Below the pieces are notes generated by a model. The model saw only the letters and a program-made list of their open reading frames with translations. It was not told where the DNA came from and did no database searches. DNA of 64,000 bases from Bdellovibrio reynosensis (lineage in GTDB: Bacteria; Bdellovibrionota; Bdellovibrionia; Bdellovibrionales; Bdellovibrionaceae): the NCBI RefSeq assembly GCF_022814725.1, contig NZ_CP093442.1, positions 2,976,001 through 3,040,000 of the forward strand, in the 5' to 3' direction. The position numbers and the translations under genes were made by a program. Of the stretch, positions 7,608 to 16,625 are shown piece by piece (within the stretch, counting starts at the first letter, position 1; each line of letters opens with the position of its first letter).

Positions 7608-9626
7608 TTATTTTTCCTCTCGCACTATAGAAGCCAACTGATTAAGCCGCGCGGACTTTATCGAAGTTTCATTTAAAACCTTTAGCAAGCGATGATACCC
7701 ATTATAAGTAACAATGGCGGTATAATCCTTTTCCCGGTAAAGGATAATCAGCATGGCACCAGCATAGATACCGCTGTCTTTTAAACGGTCATCGTCTGAC
7801 TTAATCATTTCTATGATTTGATCAAAAATACTTTCACTTAAGCCGTTCAAGCCTGCGGCTAAAATATAATTTCCTTTGGTGCGGTACGGATCTGGGTCGT
7901 CTTCAACTTTTTGATTTAATACTTGGGCACTTTCGAAATCATTCCACTTAGCAAATAATTCTACAGAGTTTGCCATCATTCGACCGTCCATGGCATCAGA
8001 GTTCGCTAGAAGTTCAGCCGAGTATTCCGGTTTCCAGTTATTTTTTGGAACTAAGGTTTTACCTAAGCTGATGGCTGTCGCAACAACGTTAGGATCTGAT
8101 GCTTTCGTTCGCAGTAGTGAAAGAGTCGTGTGAAGCCACTTTTCTGAAATTCCAGGGCTGACTCTTTTTACACGAAGATTTTTTAATAAGTTTTCTGCAA
8201 CTTTAATCTTTGTAACGCTGTCTTCAGCGTCTTTTAATAGAAAGTTCAGTTGTTGCGAAATCCCTTCTTCGCCAAGGTGATAGGTGCCTAAAGAAATGTT
8301 GTCATTAAAATCGTAGAATGAATTGATATAGCAGACTGTTAGCGTGGCCTCTTTTCTTGAAACGGACCTTTCAAGGTAAGGTTGCTTGGCTATTGAACTG
8401 ACTTCAGAAAATTCTTCTGGCAACATCACAAGAATATTTTTCTTTTTTTCTTGTTCATCAATATTTCCCAACATTCGATCAGATAGGTAAAGTGCTGGCC
8501 CAGAATAATCATACTTTGATGGTGCTACGTCCATTTCAATCGGCGATGTGACAATACTGGATTTTACATGAAGTGTGACATCCCGATGATTTAGAAATTC
8601 AAACTTTAAAGCAGAAAACTCCGCAGAAAAATCTCGTACGAAGGCTGCTGCTCGCATTTCCGCATCTGAACCAAGAAATACGTAGACAACCATATCGCCA
8701 ACGCGTTCTTCAAAAAGCCCGCCATATCTGTAGGCGCACTCAGCTGAAAGCCAGGCAAAGGTTTTTTTCACCTTCAAAAGATAGGCATCATTGCCTTCAT
8801 AGTTGTAGGAACCGTATTCGTTGATATCGACTCGGGCGACTGTGCCTTTAAAGCTAAAGGGGAAAGTGACATCGTGTTTAAGTTTTAATTCCTCTAAAAG
8901 CGCGTATTCAAGCGTGTCAGCATAGTACACTAGCTCGCTGCGAAGATAGCTAAGCTCGCGTGCAGAAGCTTGTTGAATTGAAGTTATATTAGCTTCTTGT
9001 TCTATTTCTAAAATCGCTGCCAAGCGATTGATCGGTTTATACCAAAAAGGAACTTTATGGGTACGTCGGTAGAGCTGGCGCATGTGTTCTATATTTCTTA
9101 ATACGAATATCGCCCACATCGCGATAACAAGCCACGCAGCAATCAAAGTATCGACTAGTAAACCCATTGAAAGTTCGAAGGGGTTTTGGCGGAAAAGTTC
9201 AAAGTATGAAAGTTTGCTGCCTACGGTTTGTGCTAATAAAAGCTTCGCTTGTCCAATAGTTTGTTTTTTATAGGCCAGGGTTCCGGTTGAAATTCGAATT
9301 GTATGGATCTTACCTTCTTCATGGATTGGATACGCTGCGATGTCCACGTCTTCAGGCATATAGCACTGAACAGATTCTGATTCGATACCATAAATGGTGA
9401 CTTCGTTACGGTCGTAGGCTCGCTTTAGGAAACTGCAAGCTTCGCGATACATCTCATTTTTTAAAAGCGAAACGGTGTGTTTTTCAGTAAATGAAATGTC
9501 ATTTCCAGACTTTTCATTTGTCTGTTGGTTAGCGCGATGAGTGTAGTACGCAAGATAAAAGAAAGTCGGCGGCCAAAACAGCAGGATAACAATGAGAATG
9601 ACCTTCAGAGCTTTCTTTATCATCAT
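7608..9626 (-). CDS. Membrane protein with degenerate class III nucleotidyl cyclase-like domain
   Basis: The 672-residue protein has two membrane helices (about 7-27 and 153-176) around a periplasmic domain, then a cytoplasmic region resembling a class III adenylate/guanylate cyclase. GTVARVDINEYG supplies Asp267, and YGGLFEERVGDMVVYVF supplies Asp311, at the two metal-binding positions. YSGPALYLSDRM (374-385) matches the usual transition-state segment, but the expected Asn is Tyr380 while Arg384 is kept. The last 250 residues are helical, possibly TPR-like. Activity is doubtful because of the Asn loss. It overlaps no neighbour and is 2 bp upstream of nothing but its own leftward start; the DUF333-like gene begins its stop 2 bp away, so the pair is probably co-transcribed. 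Confidence 0.6.
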   Translation of the reverse strand: MMIKKALKVILIVILLFWPPTFFYLAYYTHRANQQTNEKSGNDISFTEKHTVSLLKNEMYREACSFLKRAYDRNEVTIYGIESESVQCYMPEDVDIAAYPIHEEGKIHTIRISTGTLAYKKQTIGQAKLLLAQTVGSKLSYFELFRQNPFELSMGLLVDTLIAAWLVIAMWAIFVLRNIEHMRQLYRRTHKVPFWYKPINRLAAILEIEQEANITSIQQASARELSYLRSELVYYADTLEYALLEELKLKHDVTFPFSFKGTVARVDINEYGSYNYEGNDAYLLKVKKTFAWLSAECAYRYGGLFEERVGDMVVYVFLGSDAEMRAAAFVRDFSAEFSALKFEFLNHRDVTLHVKSSIVTSPIEMDVAPSKYDYSGPALYLSDRMLGNIDEQEKKKNILVMLPEEFSEVSSIAKQPYLERSVSRKEATLTVCYINSFYDFNDNISLGTYHLGEEGISQQLNFLLKDAEDSVTKIKVAENLLKNLRVKRVSPGISEKWLHTTLSLLRTKASDPNVVATAISLGKTLVPKNNWKPEYSAELLANSDAMDGRMMANSVELFAKWNDFESAQVLNQKVEDDPDPYRTKGNYILAAGLNGLSESIFDQIIEMIKSDDDRLKDSGIYAGAMLIILYREKDYTAIVTYNGYHRLLKVLNETSIKSARLNQLASIVREEK

Positions 9627-9628
9627 AA

Positions 9629-10054
9629 TTATTTGCTGATAACTTTTTTAGGATAATGAAGATAGAAGGCGCCCCAAGACTTTACAAAGCTTTTATCGCC
9701 GAAATAGCAGAGGTCGCTTTCATTTCCGTTATTTGCAACACCGACAACGGCTTTACCGCCCATTTTCTTGCAGTAGGAAGCTGATGGGTTGCCGACATAT
9801 TCAGAACTTTCCGTGGGGAACGAAAACTTTTGCACTGCTAAAGTGTGCGCCTGACACCTAGGTTTAGCATCTTTAGATTTAAAACAGTTCGAACTTAACT
9901 CTAGTTTATCAAAGCTCTTTAGTTGAACGATTTGATATTTATCTTCTAAAAAGACCGCAAGCGCATTCACTTTTAAATTCTTGGGACGCGACGGAGCTGA
10001 AAATCCAGGTAAAGAAACTGTTAATATAAGAAAGCCTAAAACATACTTGTTCAT
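9629..10054 (-). CDS. Secreted DUF333-like small protein
   Basis: A 141-residue protein with a clean Sec signal peptide (hydrophobic stretch ending in PGFSA, cleavage near residue 20). The C-terminal half, from VGNPSASYCKKMGGK through ESDLCYFGDKSFVKSWGAFY, follows the DUF333 pattern (NPAxxYC..GG....C.F.DG....W), a small Cys-containing domain of putative exported proteins. Its biochemical role is unknown. It lies 2 bp after the HExxH protein gene and 2 bp before the cyclase-like gene in the same direction, so the three are probably one operon. Confidence 0.7.
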   Translation of the reverse strand: MNKYVLGFLILTVSLPGFSAPSRPKNLKVNALAVFLEDKYQIVQLKSFDKLELSSNCFKSKDAKPRCQAHTLAVQKFSFPTESSEYVGNPSASYCKKMGGKAVVGVANNGNESDLCYFGDKSFVKSWGAFYLHYPKKVISK

Positions 10055-10056
10055 TT

Positions 10057-11997
10057 CTATTTTCCTTTAACTCGTTTAAGCGACTGGCCATCATCGACAA
10101 AGCGAAGTGACGCCTTACTTGGTACCTGACCCAGGTTAGAACCCTCTTGAGATAACGTAATACTGACGCCTTCATTGCGAAGGTCTTTAGAAAATTGCGG
10201 GTTATCGTAGGAGGCTGTGATCTCTTTATATTCTTGCCCAGTGATGGTGTCATTTCTTTGTAAGGTCGTAATCGGCACTGAAGTTTTAAACTCATTCGGG
10301 GTACGATTGCCAGCAGGGCGCATAGCTGGCGATGAATAATTTAAAGAGCTGTTTAAAGATGTACCTGAGGCGCCACTAGCTGACGGCATAGATCGCTGGC
10401 TCGGTTCTGCGATTTCACCGTTTTTAGCTAACGTGCCGCGCGCAAGGACCGCTCCCGCAGTTTCCGCAGAACTTGAACCATCTGGACTTTTTGCTCCAGC
10501 GCTAGCGTTGACTTCAAATGAGGAACCGGCCTTCGGTTCGTTACTTGCTGAAGCGACTGACCTGGTTTTCGCGACAGGATATTTGTCGGCTAAGTATTCT
10601 TCGGTTGTATAATAGGTATCATCATCAGTTGAATCACTGGCTTTCGATTTTGATCCAATGCCAGAAGTCGATTTTGATGTTTCTAGAGAAGCCGCAGCAG
10701 TATTTATCGAAGGCGCGCTAATATTAGAACTGCTGGTGGAAGTGTCGCCTTTGGCAGAGGCGGCATATGCAGGACTTTCAATTATGCCGATAGTTCGGTT
10801 GACTGCGCCCGCGAAAGAATCAAAGTTACTAGACATTGTAGAGGCGATCGAACGAGTTGCTGCAGTTGACTCCGGGGTATCGACGGGCGATTCCAGAGCC
10901 TGCCAATCTTTTTCAGTGAGAGTCACTTCTTTAATCGGCGCTTTTTCCACTTCTTTTTTTGCTACCGCCGCGGCTTTCTTGTGTTCTTGCTCTTTTGCAC
11001 TTTTGATAGTGTTTTTCACAGCTAGTTGTGTTGGGATTCCACCGCAGTCGTTTGGCATTTTAATACATCGCTTCATTGTGTATTGTTTTTCACAAGATTT
11101 ATTTTCAACGGCTTCTGGATTTGAAACGGAAGCACAAATCGCGTCGAAAATTGCTACTCTTTTTTCATCTTTTACGCCTGCTTTATGCAATAACTCGTGG
11201 CTCAAAATAGCATCCGTCGTCATGCATTCGTTTTTGAGAAATTTTTTTTCTGATACGGGCAGTGTTATTGTTCCGTTAATGAATTTTGCATTAAAGGCTG
11301 AAGGTATCTGAGAATCTTCGCAAGAAATAAGAACTGGTGCTTTCATTTGTTTTGCGAGGTTTTGCGAATTGGCCATTTCATTTACTATAAGTTCTAGGTC
11401 TTCATCAAAATTTTTAATTTTAGAAAACTTATCCTGTGCAGACTTATCTGAGAGGCATTTAGCAAGATAAGAATCACCCTTAAACAACCCTGCAGCAATA
11501 GTTTTTATTTTTAGCTGCTCGGTAGGAACCAGCTTTTCTTTACAGGAGACATCCAGCATAGCTCGCCCGAGGGAGGGAGAATCTTCTATTCCTTCAAAAG
11601 TGGCAATCGCATCTATATTTTTTGCTAGCCGATCAATTTTATTTTCTGCATTACAATTGTCACTGTAAAGTTCCTCATTTGGCTCTCTGATAAAATTAAC
11701 TGATAGTTCTGCATTCTTTTTTTTATAAAAAAAAGTGTAAGAATCGCGTTTTTTATCGCTTACAAAGGTGTACACGGGAGTGTCGTCCACAAAAAAAAGT
11801 CGTAAGTAACCGTTATTTTTTCGAAGGACCGCAGATCTTAACTTTGTGTTAATCGTAAGTGCTATGCCAGTGTCATTAGATATTGTTCGATATTGTGCAA
11901 TTCTACTTACATGAGTTCCTGCGTTTGCGGGGGTACTTAAGGAAAACAAAACAGATATTGTGAGCAGGTCTTTCGATGTGGCCATTTCGTTTAGCAT
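10057..11997 (-). CDS. Secreted HExxH-containing protein with low-complexity tail
   Basis: The 646-residue protein begins with a probable signal peptide (LLTISVLFSLSTPANAG, cleavage near residue 26). In the N-terminal half, TTDAILSHELLHKAG places a zinc-protease HExxH motif at 267-271; Glu278 or Asp285 could be the third ligand. Several Cys residues in this half suggest disulfides. From about 340 the sequence is Ser/Ala/Thr-rich and probably disordered, up to a short conserved-looking end. No known peptidase family was recognised. Neither Met1 nor Met6 has a clear ribosome-binding site. It is divergent from the papain-family protease gene (35 bp apart) and leads a three-gene leftward operon. 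A periplasmic or prey-directed protease is plausible but not shown. Confidence 0.6.
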   Translation of the reverse strand: MLNEMATSKDLLTISVLFSLSTPANAGTHVSRIAQYRTISNDTGIALTINTKLRSAVLRKNNGYLRLFFVDDTPVYTFVSDKKRDSYTFFYKKKNAELSVNFIREPNEELYSDNCNAENKIDRLAKNIDAIATFEGIEDSPSLGRAMLDVSCKEKLVPTEQLKIKTIAAGLFKGDSYLAKCLSDKSAQDKFSKIKNFDEDLELIVNEMANSQNLAKQMKAPVLISCEDSQIPSAFNAKFINGTITLPVSEKKFLKNECMTTDAILSHELLHKAGVKDEKRVAIFDAICASVSNPEAVENKSCEKQYTMKRCIKMPNDCGGIPTQLAVKNTIKSAKEQEHKKAAAVAKKEVEKAPIKEVTLTEKDWQALESPVDTPESTAATRSIASTMSSNFDSFAGAVNRTIGIIESPAYAASAKGDTSTSSSNISAPSINTAAASLETSKSTSGIGSKSKASDSTDDDTYYTTEEYLADKYPVAKTRSVASASNEPKAGSSFEVNASAGAKSPDGSSSAETAGAVLARGTLAKNGEIAEPSQRSMPSASGASGTSLNSSLNYSSPAMRPAGNRTPNEFKTSVPITTLQRNDTITGQEYKEITASYDNPQFSKDLRNEGVSITLSQEGSNLGQVPSKASLRFVDDGQSLKRVKGK

Positions 11998-12032
11998 AGA
12001 TAAAAAAAATAAATTAAAATAGACTAGAAATC

Positions 12033-13082
12033 ATGAAATATACTTTTCTTTTTACGGCTTTACTTTGGTCGGGTGCTTCATATGGGGCAGATGTCGAATC
12101 CTGTTTCGCGACAGTTGATCCTGTCACCTTTCCTAAGTCTCAAGGCGATCTAAACCTTAAAAACTTGCCCCGTATACGATCCCAGGGTGGCTTTAACTCT
12201 TGCTTTGGGTATGCGTCAGCGACCGTGGCTCAATTTTATCACTGTAATATGAGCAAGAAAAAAATAGAACCTTGTTCGGGGGCGCAACCCCAAAACGAGG
12301 TTTCGCCCATTGGCATGATCAGTTATGCGAATCGTACAAGCGATAAAAGTCACGATCTTGATCCTGCGAATCACGACAATATCAAATTTGGAGGCGCAGC
12401 TATAGCTGCTTTAGGAAACATGGCATACTTTGGTGGTGGCTTTGCCGAGAGTTGCTATCCTTTCGATGGAGTCGTCAATAAACATGGGGATGATCCAAAA
12501 GTTTCTGATGCTGTATTGAAGCGACTTAGAGACCTGTATCAAACTAACAAGAAAAAAACCGAAGGTGAAGCTTGTTTGGAATGTATTAGCAAAGCTGCGC
12601 AAGAGGATCTAAAGTCCAACACAAATTTTTCAGATATTAAGCGGGCTCTTTCAAAAGGTACATTTGAAGAATTTTTGTACTATTTAACTTTAGGAACCGA
12701 TCAAATATCCGCTTGCTCAGATCTCGTAGAGATAGACCCGCCTGCTAAATTTAAATTTTATCCAGATAAGAATAAATCCGCTTCGCCGAAGGAAACTATA
12801 GATAAAATTCGTGAAGTTCTTCAAGAAGGTTATCCTCTTGCATTAGATGGCATTTGTCCCATCAAGATAAACGGGGAATGCAAAGGCCTTCATTCTTTAG
12901 TTATAACTGGATATCGCGAACAATGTACAAAGGACAACTCTCAATGCAGACAAGTGGTACGAGTTCAGAATTCTTGGGGCGAAGAGTGGCAGAGAGAAAA
13001 CAATGATGGCTGGGTTGATGCTGAGACTCTGCTTGGAAAAGATAATATCGAAGAGGGCGGTCTTTCGTGGTGGACAAAATAA
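12033..13082 (+). CDS. Secreted papain-family (C1) cysteine protease
   Basis: A 349-residue protein with a Sec signal peptide (MKYTFLFTALLWSGASYG, cleavage near 18). The catalytic residues of clan CA are all visible: Gln51 and Cys57 in RSQGGFNSCFGYASA, His287 in GLHSLVITGY, and Asn313 in VQNSWGEEW. Numerous additional Cys residues suggest disulfide bonds. It most likely degrades or processes proteins in the periplasm or outside the cell. C1 enzymes are uncommon in bacteria, and the pairing with a divergent HExxH protein suggests a proteolytic locus, possibly for prey digestion (inference). It ends just before a strong hairpin terminator. Confidence 0.85.
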   Translation: MKYTFLFTALLWSGASYGADVESCFATVDPVTFPKSQGDLNLKNLPRIRSQGGFNSCFGYASATVAQFYHCNMSKKKIEPCSGAQPQNEVSPIGMISYANRTSDKSHDLDPANHDNIKFGGAAIAALGNMAYFGGGFAESCYPFDGVVNKHGDDPKVSDAVLKRLRDLYQTNKKKTEGEACLECISKAAQEDLKSNTNFSDIKRALSKGTFEEFLYYLTLGTDQISACSDLVEIDPPAKFKFYPDKNKSASPKETIDKIREVLQEGYPLALDGICPIKINGECKGLHSLVITGYREQCTKDNSQCRQVVRVQNSWGEEWQRENNDGWVDAETLLGKDNIEEGGLSWWTK

Positions 13083-13121
13083 AGGCACATTTAATCCTTA
13101 AAAAGAAATATTAAGTCATTA

Positions 13122-13155
13122 AAAATCCCCACCAAGCAGTGGGGATTTTCTTTTT
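13122..13155. terminator. Bidirectional hairpin terminator
   Basis: A perfect 10-bp stem, AAAATCCCCA (13122-13131) with TGGGGATTTT (13140-13149), loop of 8 nt, followed by CTTTTT on the plus strand and preceded by A-rich sequence for the minus strand. It separates the convergent protease and NtrC-type regulator genes. Confidence 0.85.
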
Positions 13156-14557
13156 AAGAAGGAGTAATCTCATTCGGAGGAGTAAGACCTTTCTTCTTAA
13201 TCTTCTCCACCAGCGTGGTCCGATTCAATCGCAACAACGCCGCGGCTTGGTTGCGATTCCAGCCGGTTTTTTCAAGAGCCTTCAAGATCAAAGCGTTTTC
13301 GTAAGCATCGACAGCAGAGTTAAAGTCCATTCCCTGATCGGGAATTTCTAATCCCGTGCTTTCAGCAGAAGCGGTTTTTCCTGACTTGTACTTCACAGGT
13401 AAATCAGACACATCAATCTGACCTTGCCCTTTAAGAATCGTCATGCGTTCTACTAAGTTTTCAAGCTCGCGGATATTTCCCGGCCACGGGTAATTCACCA
13501 AACACTCTAATGCGTCAGCGGTAATTCCAGTTAAGCCACGGCCTTTGCTTTTATTGAAGATTTCCATGAAGTGATTTAACAACAATGGAATATCAGTCTT
13601 ACGTTCGCGCAAAGCGGGAACTGTTAACGGAATCACGTTTAAACGATAGAAAAGATCTTCGCGGAAACGGCCTTCTTCCACAGCTTCTTCTAAATTGATA
13701 TTTGTCGCTGCAATCACACGTACATTCACGTTTACAGTTTTTGTTGAACCCACAGGCTCAAAACTGCGCTCCTGCAAAGCACGTAGTAGTTTTACTTGTA
13801 AAGAAGGTTCAAGGTCACCGATTTCATCTAAAAAGATCGTTCCACCGTCAGCCATTTCAAAACGGCCGACGCGATTGGCGATAGCACCCGTAAAAGCCCC
13901 TTTGATGTGACCGAAAAGTTCACTTTCTAAAAGCTCTGCAGGGATTGCACCGCAGTTGATTGGAATAAAAGGACCTTGCGCGCGTGGGGAGTTATAGTGA
14001 ATCGCGCGGGCGATAAGTTCCTTACCGGTTCCAGATTCACCAGTCACAAGAACTGTAGAATCAGAATCAGCGACTCTTTCAATTAAACGCAATACGTTTT
14101 GAATTTGTTCACTGTTTCCAATGATTTGATCAAACTTGTATTTCTTATTCAGTTCAGAACGAAGCTGTTGGTTTTCTTGTTGCAGCTTTTTATGGGTCAA
14201 AGCTTTTTCAATCAAGCTCATTAGCTCTTCTAAATTAAAAGGCTTAGTGACAAAGTGAAAGGCACCTTTTTGGGTCGCACGAATCGCTGATTCAATTGTC
14301 GCGTGACCAGTAAGAATAATAACTTCCGTTGCGGGGCTTAGTGACTTTAAATAAGTCATAAACTCAATGCCATCGCCATCGGGAAGATTCAGGTCAACAA
14401 TTGCAAGATCAACGGGAGTTTCGCCTTGGCACAAAATCTTTGCTTCATCGATTTTGGTGGCGGTGATGACGTTCAAACCTTTGCGATCAAGAACTCTAAA
14501 AAGAGCGGTGCGGAGTGATGATTCGTCATCTAATATAAGGACTCGCTGGCTTCGCAT
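13154..14557 (-). CDS. NtrC-family sigma-54 response regulator
   Basis: An activator of sigma-54 promoters with the full three-domain layout. The receiver has a phospho-acceptor Asp in AIVDLNLPD (residue 55 from the chosen start). The AAA+ domain has Walker A GESGTGKE, the sigma-54 contact loop GAFTGA, Walker B GGTIFLDEIGD and the FREDLFYRLNV arginine-finger region. A Fis-type HTH ends the protein (LEKTGWNRNQAAALLRLNRTTL). I chose the ATG at 14557 because GGAAGG lies just upstream; an ATG at 14572 is in frame but has no such site. Length is 467 residues. No cognate kinase gene is adjacent. A possible role at the flagellar sigma-54 promoter in this window is inference. Confidence 0.93.
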   Translation of the reverse strand: MRSQRVLILDDESSLRTALFRVLDRKGLNVITATKIDEAKILCQGETPVDLAIVDLNLPDGDGIEFMTYLKSLSPATEVIILTGHATIESAIRATQKGAFHFVTKPFNLEELMSLIEKALTHKKLQQENQQLRSELNKKYKFDQIIGNSEQIQNVLRLIERVADSDSTVLVTGESGTGKELIARAIHYNSPRAQGPFIPINCGAIPAELLESELFGHIKGAFTGAIANRVGRFEMADGGTIFLDEIGDLEPSLQVKLLRALQERSFEPVGSTKTVNVNVRVIAATNINLEEAVEEGRFREDLFYRLNVIPLTVPALRERKTDIPLLLNHFMEIFNKSKGRGLTGITADALECLVNYPWPGNIRELENLVERMTILKGQGQIDVSDLPVKYKSGKTASAESTGLEIPDQGMDFNSAVDAYENALILKALEKTGWNRNQAAALLRLNRTTLVEKIKKKGLTPPNEITPS

Positions 14558-14918
14558 GAACCTTCCTTCCATGGTGGGTTCGTTAGTTAGATTTAGGATA
14601 GAGTGATTTTGACGGTACTGTCAAAAAATCCGCGCCTGGTAAGGCTTTCAGGACCATAAAACTGGACGCCAACGGGAAATTTTTGCCATAAAAAAGCCAA
14701 ACTAGACCCTAAAATCTCGAGGATTTTTTCGCAAAAAAATGCACGGAAAAATTAACCGGAATTCGCTAACTACATAAGAACACTATAAGAACTTCTCTAC
14801 GCCCAAAGAAATTTGTCGAAGACTTAAGCACCCTCTGTCGAAGAGCCCAAAAAATCCCGAATCCTTTTCGAACTTCATGAAGATGGACAGCACGGATTTT
14901 GAATACTAGAAAGAAGGA
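14558..14918. other. Intergenic region with short direct repeats
   Basis: The 361 bp between the divergent regulator and methyltransferase genes hold no credible ORF. Visible structure: ATAAGAAC twice at an 11-bp period (14774-14781, 14785-14792) and TGTCGAAGA twice at a 22-bp period (14814 and 14836). Spacing by whole helical turns suggests protein binding sites. No convincing -35/-10 pair was found. Confidence 0.4.
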
Positions 14919-15569
14919 ATGTCATCCATCAATCCTCATTTCACTTTTCAATATTCCCAGCCCGAGGATTATCATTTTTCCCACGACTCGGTTTTTTTAG
15001 CGCGACAAGTTTTTGAACTCGTGCAAAACCACAATCTTAAAGACACGCGCGCTTTGGATCTGTGTTCCGGCTGCGGGATTATTGGTTTAGATTTTCTATA
15101 TCATTGTAAGCAAAACAAAATCCCTGTCCCTGCACAGTTTGATTTTCTTGAAGTTCAGGATATCTATAAAAATCATTTCGAAACCAATGTGCAGAGCTTG
15201 GGAACAGTCAGCACCCGTATCCACTTCCTAAATCATAACTATACAGAATTGCTAAAATCAGAGTCTCATAGACGCTACGATCTAGTTTTATGCAATCCCC
15301 CGTATTTCCGCGCAGGGCAAGGCAAATTGTCCCCCTCCGATTTTAAAAATCGTTGTCGCTTTTACTTAGATTCCGATTTTAAATCGCTGCTGCTTGCCTT
15401 GCAGAACGTTTTATCAGATCAGGGTAAGGCCTATATCCTTTTAAGAGATCTTTCAGATCACGGCTGGAATGCATTTGCAGAGGCTCAAGAAATTTTAGAT
15501 CAGTCGATAACTTTAAAAAAAGTTTTTGAAATCCGTGGAACTGACGTGGTCTGCCTAAGTAGAAAATGA
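14919..15569 (+). CDS. TrmN6-like N6-adenine methyltransferase
   Basis: A 216-residue SAM-dependent methyltransferase of the small RsmC/TrmN6-like class. Motif I is ALDLCSGCGIIGLDF and the catalytic motif is LCNPPYF. The NPPY tetrapeptide is typical of N6-adenine or glutamine amino-methylation. The N-terminal F.FSQPEDYHFSHDSVFLA-like region resembles tRNA1(Val) A37 methyltransferase (TrmN6/YfiC), which is the best guess; a protein or rRNA target is possible. GAAGGA precedes the ATG. It is followed by a strong hairpin. Confidence 0.7.
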   Translation: MSSINPHFTFQYSQPEDYHFSHDSVFLARQVFELVQNHNLKDTRALDLCSGCGIIGLDFLYHCKQNKIPVPAQFDFLEVQDIYKNHFETNVQSLGTVSTRIHFLNHNYTELLKSESHRRYDLVLCNPPYFRAGQGKLSPSDFKNRCRFYLDSDFKSLLLALQNVLSDQGKAYILLRDLSDHGWNAFAEAQEILDQSITLKKVFEIRGTDVVCLSRK

Positions 15570-15944
15570 AATCAAGAAATGCCAAAAAAACAAAGGGAAT
15601 CCAGTGGGGATTCCCTTTGCAGAGCTTATTTGAGGACAGAGCAAGGGACAGTATTAGACTATGAAAGCCTCCTGTTAAAAGCGTTTAAAAAACACTTACA
15701 CAAACAACAAATCCAGTGTCAGGAACCGGGGCCGGTTTCACACCTAGACCCCTTTATCAGATCATTTCAAAAATATATTCCAGTGGTTCCGAGTACTTTG
15801 TTTCAACGATCTGATCACCTGATAGAATAATTATCGGCCCTAACAGTCAGGCAAATATAAAGGAACTGTGTTTCTTTCAACATAATGCTGTATCACTACG
15901 AGATTCTGTTGCTAAACTATTTAAGATTGAAACGGAACATCTCT
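15570..15944. other. Intergenic region with hairpin; doubtful 83-codon ORF
   Basis: The stretch holds the hairpin at 15591-15619. A plus-strand ORF (15579-15830) starts inside that hairpin, has no good ribosome-binding site and matches nothing I know, so I do not call it a gene. A second weak ORF start at 15885 only extends the next regulator upstream. Confidence 0.4.
15591..15619. terminator. Long perfect hairpin, U-tract on the minus-strand side
   Basis: CAAAGGGAATCC (15591-15602) pairs perfectly with GGATTCCCTTTG (15608-15619), a 12-bp stem with a 5-nt loop, 22 bp after the methyltransferase stop. A run of seven A precedes it, so the classical U-tract exists only in leftward transcripts, for example read-through from the hybrid kinase region. 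It probably also limits rightward transcripts. Confidence 0.65.
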
Positions 15945-16625
15945 ATGGCGCGAATACTTTTAGTTGAAGACAACGTGACAAATCAAATCCTCGTCAAAGA
16001 AACTTTGGCGCACCACCAGCTTGTCATAGCCGACACTTTGCAAGCAGCCACTGAATATTTAAAAACTGCCGTGGATCTTGTATTATTGGACGTGCATCTG
16101 CCAGATGGAAATGGCTTTGATTTCTTTTTAAAAGTACAAAAGCAGTTGCCCGACACTCCGGTCATCTTTTTAACTTCAAAATCAGAAACGGCAGATAAAG
16201 TTGTCGGTTATACTTTAGGGGCCGATGACTATATCACAAAACCTTTTGAGCCTTTAGAATTCCGCGTGCGCGTGGATTCACGCTTAAAGAAGCTTAATAA
16301 GGATTCTTCCCAGCGTTTACACCGCATAGAAAATATGGTGCTAAACCTGGATTTACAAAAAGTCACTGTAGAATCACCGAGCGGCCCTTGTGAGCTTGAG
16401 CTGACTTCTTTTGAATTCAAATTGCTTTTGTACCTAGCTAAGAACAAGAATATTTTATTAACCCGCGACCAATTAATGGAAAATGTATGGGGCGGGAACT
16501 TAAACGTTCAAGATCGCGCCATCGACACGCATATGTCAAAGCTAAGAAAAAAATTAGATGGCACTTATTGGACGATCAAATCCGTTTACGGTTCAGGCTA
16601 CCGATTAACCCAAAAAAACGATTAA
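15945..16625 (+). CDS. OmpR/PhoB-family response regulator
   Basis: The 226-residue regulator has a receiver domain (MARILLVEDN; phospho-acceptor Asp49 in LVLLDVHLPDG; Lys in ITKPFEP) and a C-terminal winged helix (LLTRDQLMENVWG through DTHMSKLRKKL), so it binds DNA when phosphorylated. An in-frame ATG at 15885 would add 20 residues ahead of the receiver; the ATG at 15945 starts exactly at the conserved domain and is preferred. It converges on the hybrid kinase gene with a 4-bp overlap. That kinase is a natural partner candidate by proximity only. Confidence 0.92.
   Translation: MARILLVEDNVTNQILVKETLAHHQLVIADTLQAATEYLKTAVDLVLLDVHLPDGNGFDFFLKVQKQLPDTPVIFLTSKSETADKVVGYTLGADDYITKPFEPLEFRVRVDSRLKKLNKDSSQRLHRIENMVLNLDLQKVTVESPSGPCELELTSFEFKLLLYLAKNKNILLTRDQLMENVWGGNLNVQDRAIDTHMSKLRKKLDGTYWTIKSVYGSGYRLTQKND

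Noticed and set aside
10518-11311. Plus-strand ORFs of 67 and 217 codons opposite the HExxH protein gene
   Set aside because: They lie antisense to a long coding region with signal peptide and motif; codon pattern fits a shadow of the Ser/Ala-rich tail.
15579-15830. 83-codon plus-strand ORF after the methyltransferase gene
   Set aside because: It starts inside a strong hairpin, lacks a ribosome-binding site and shows no recognisable composition or motif.
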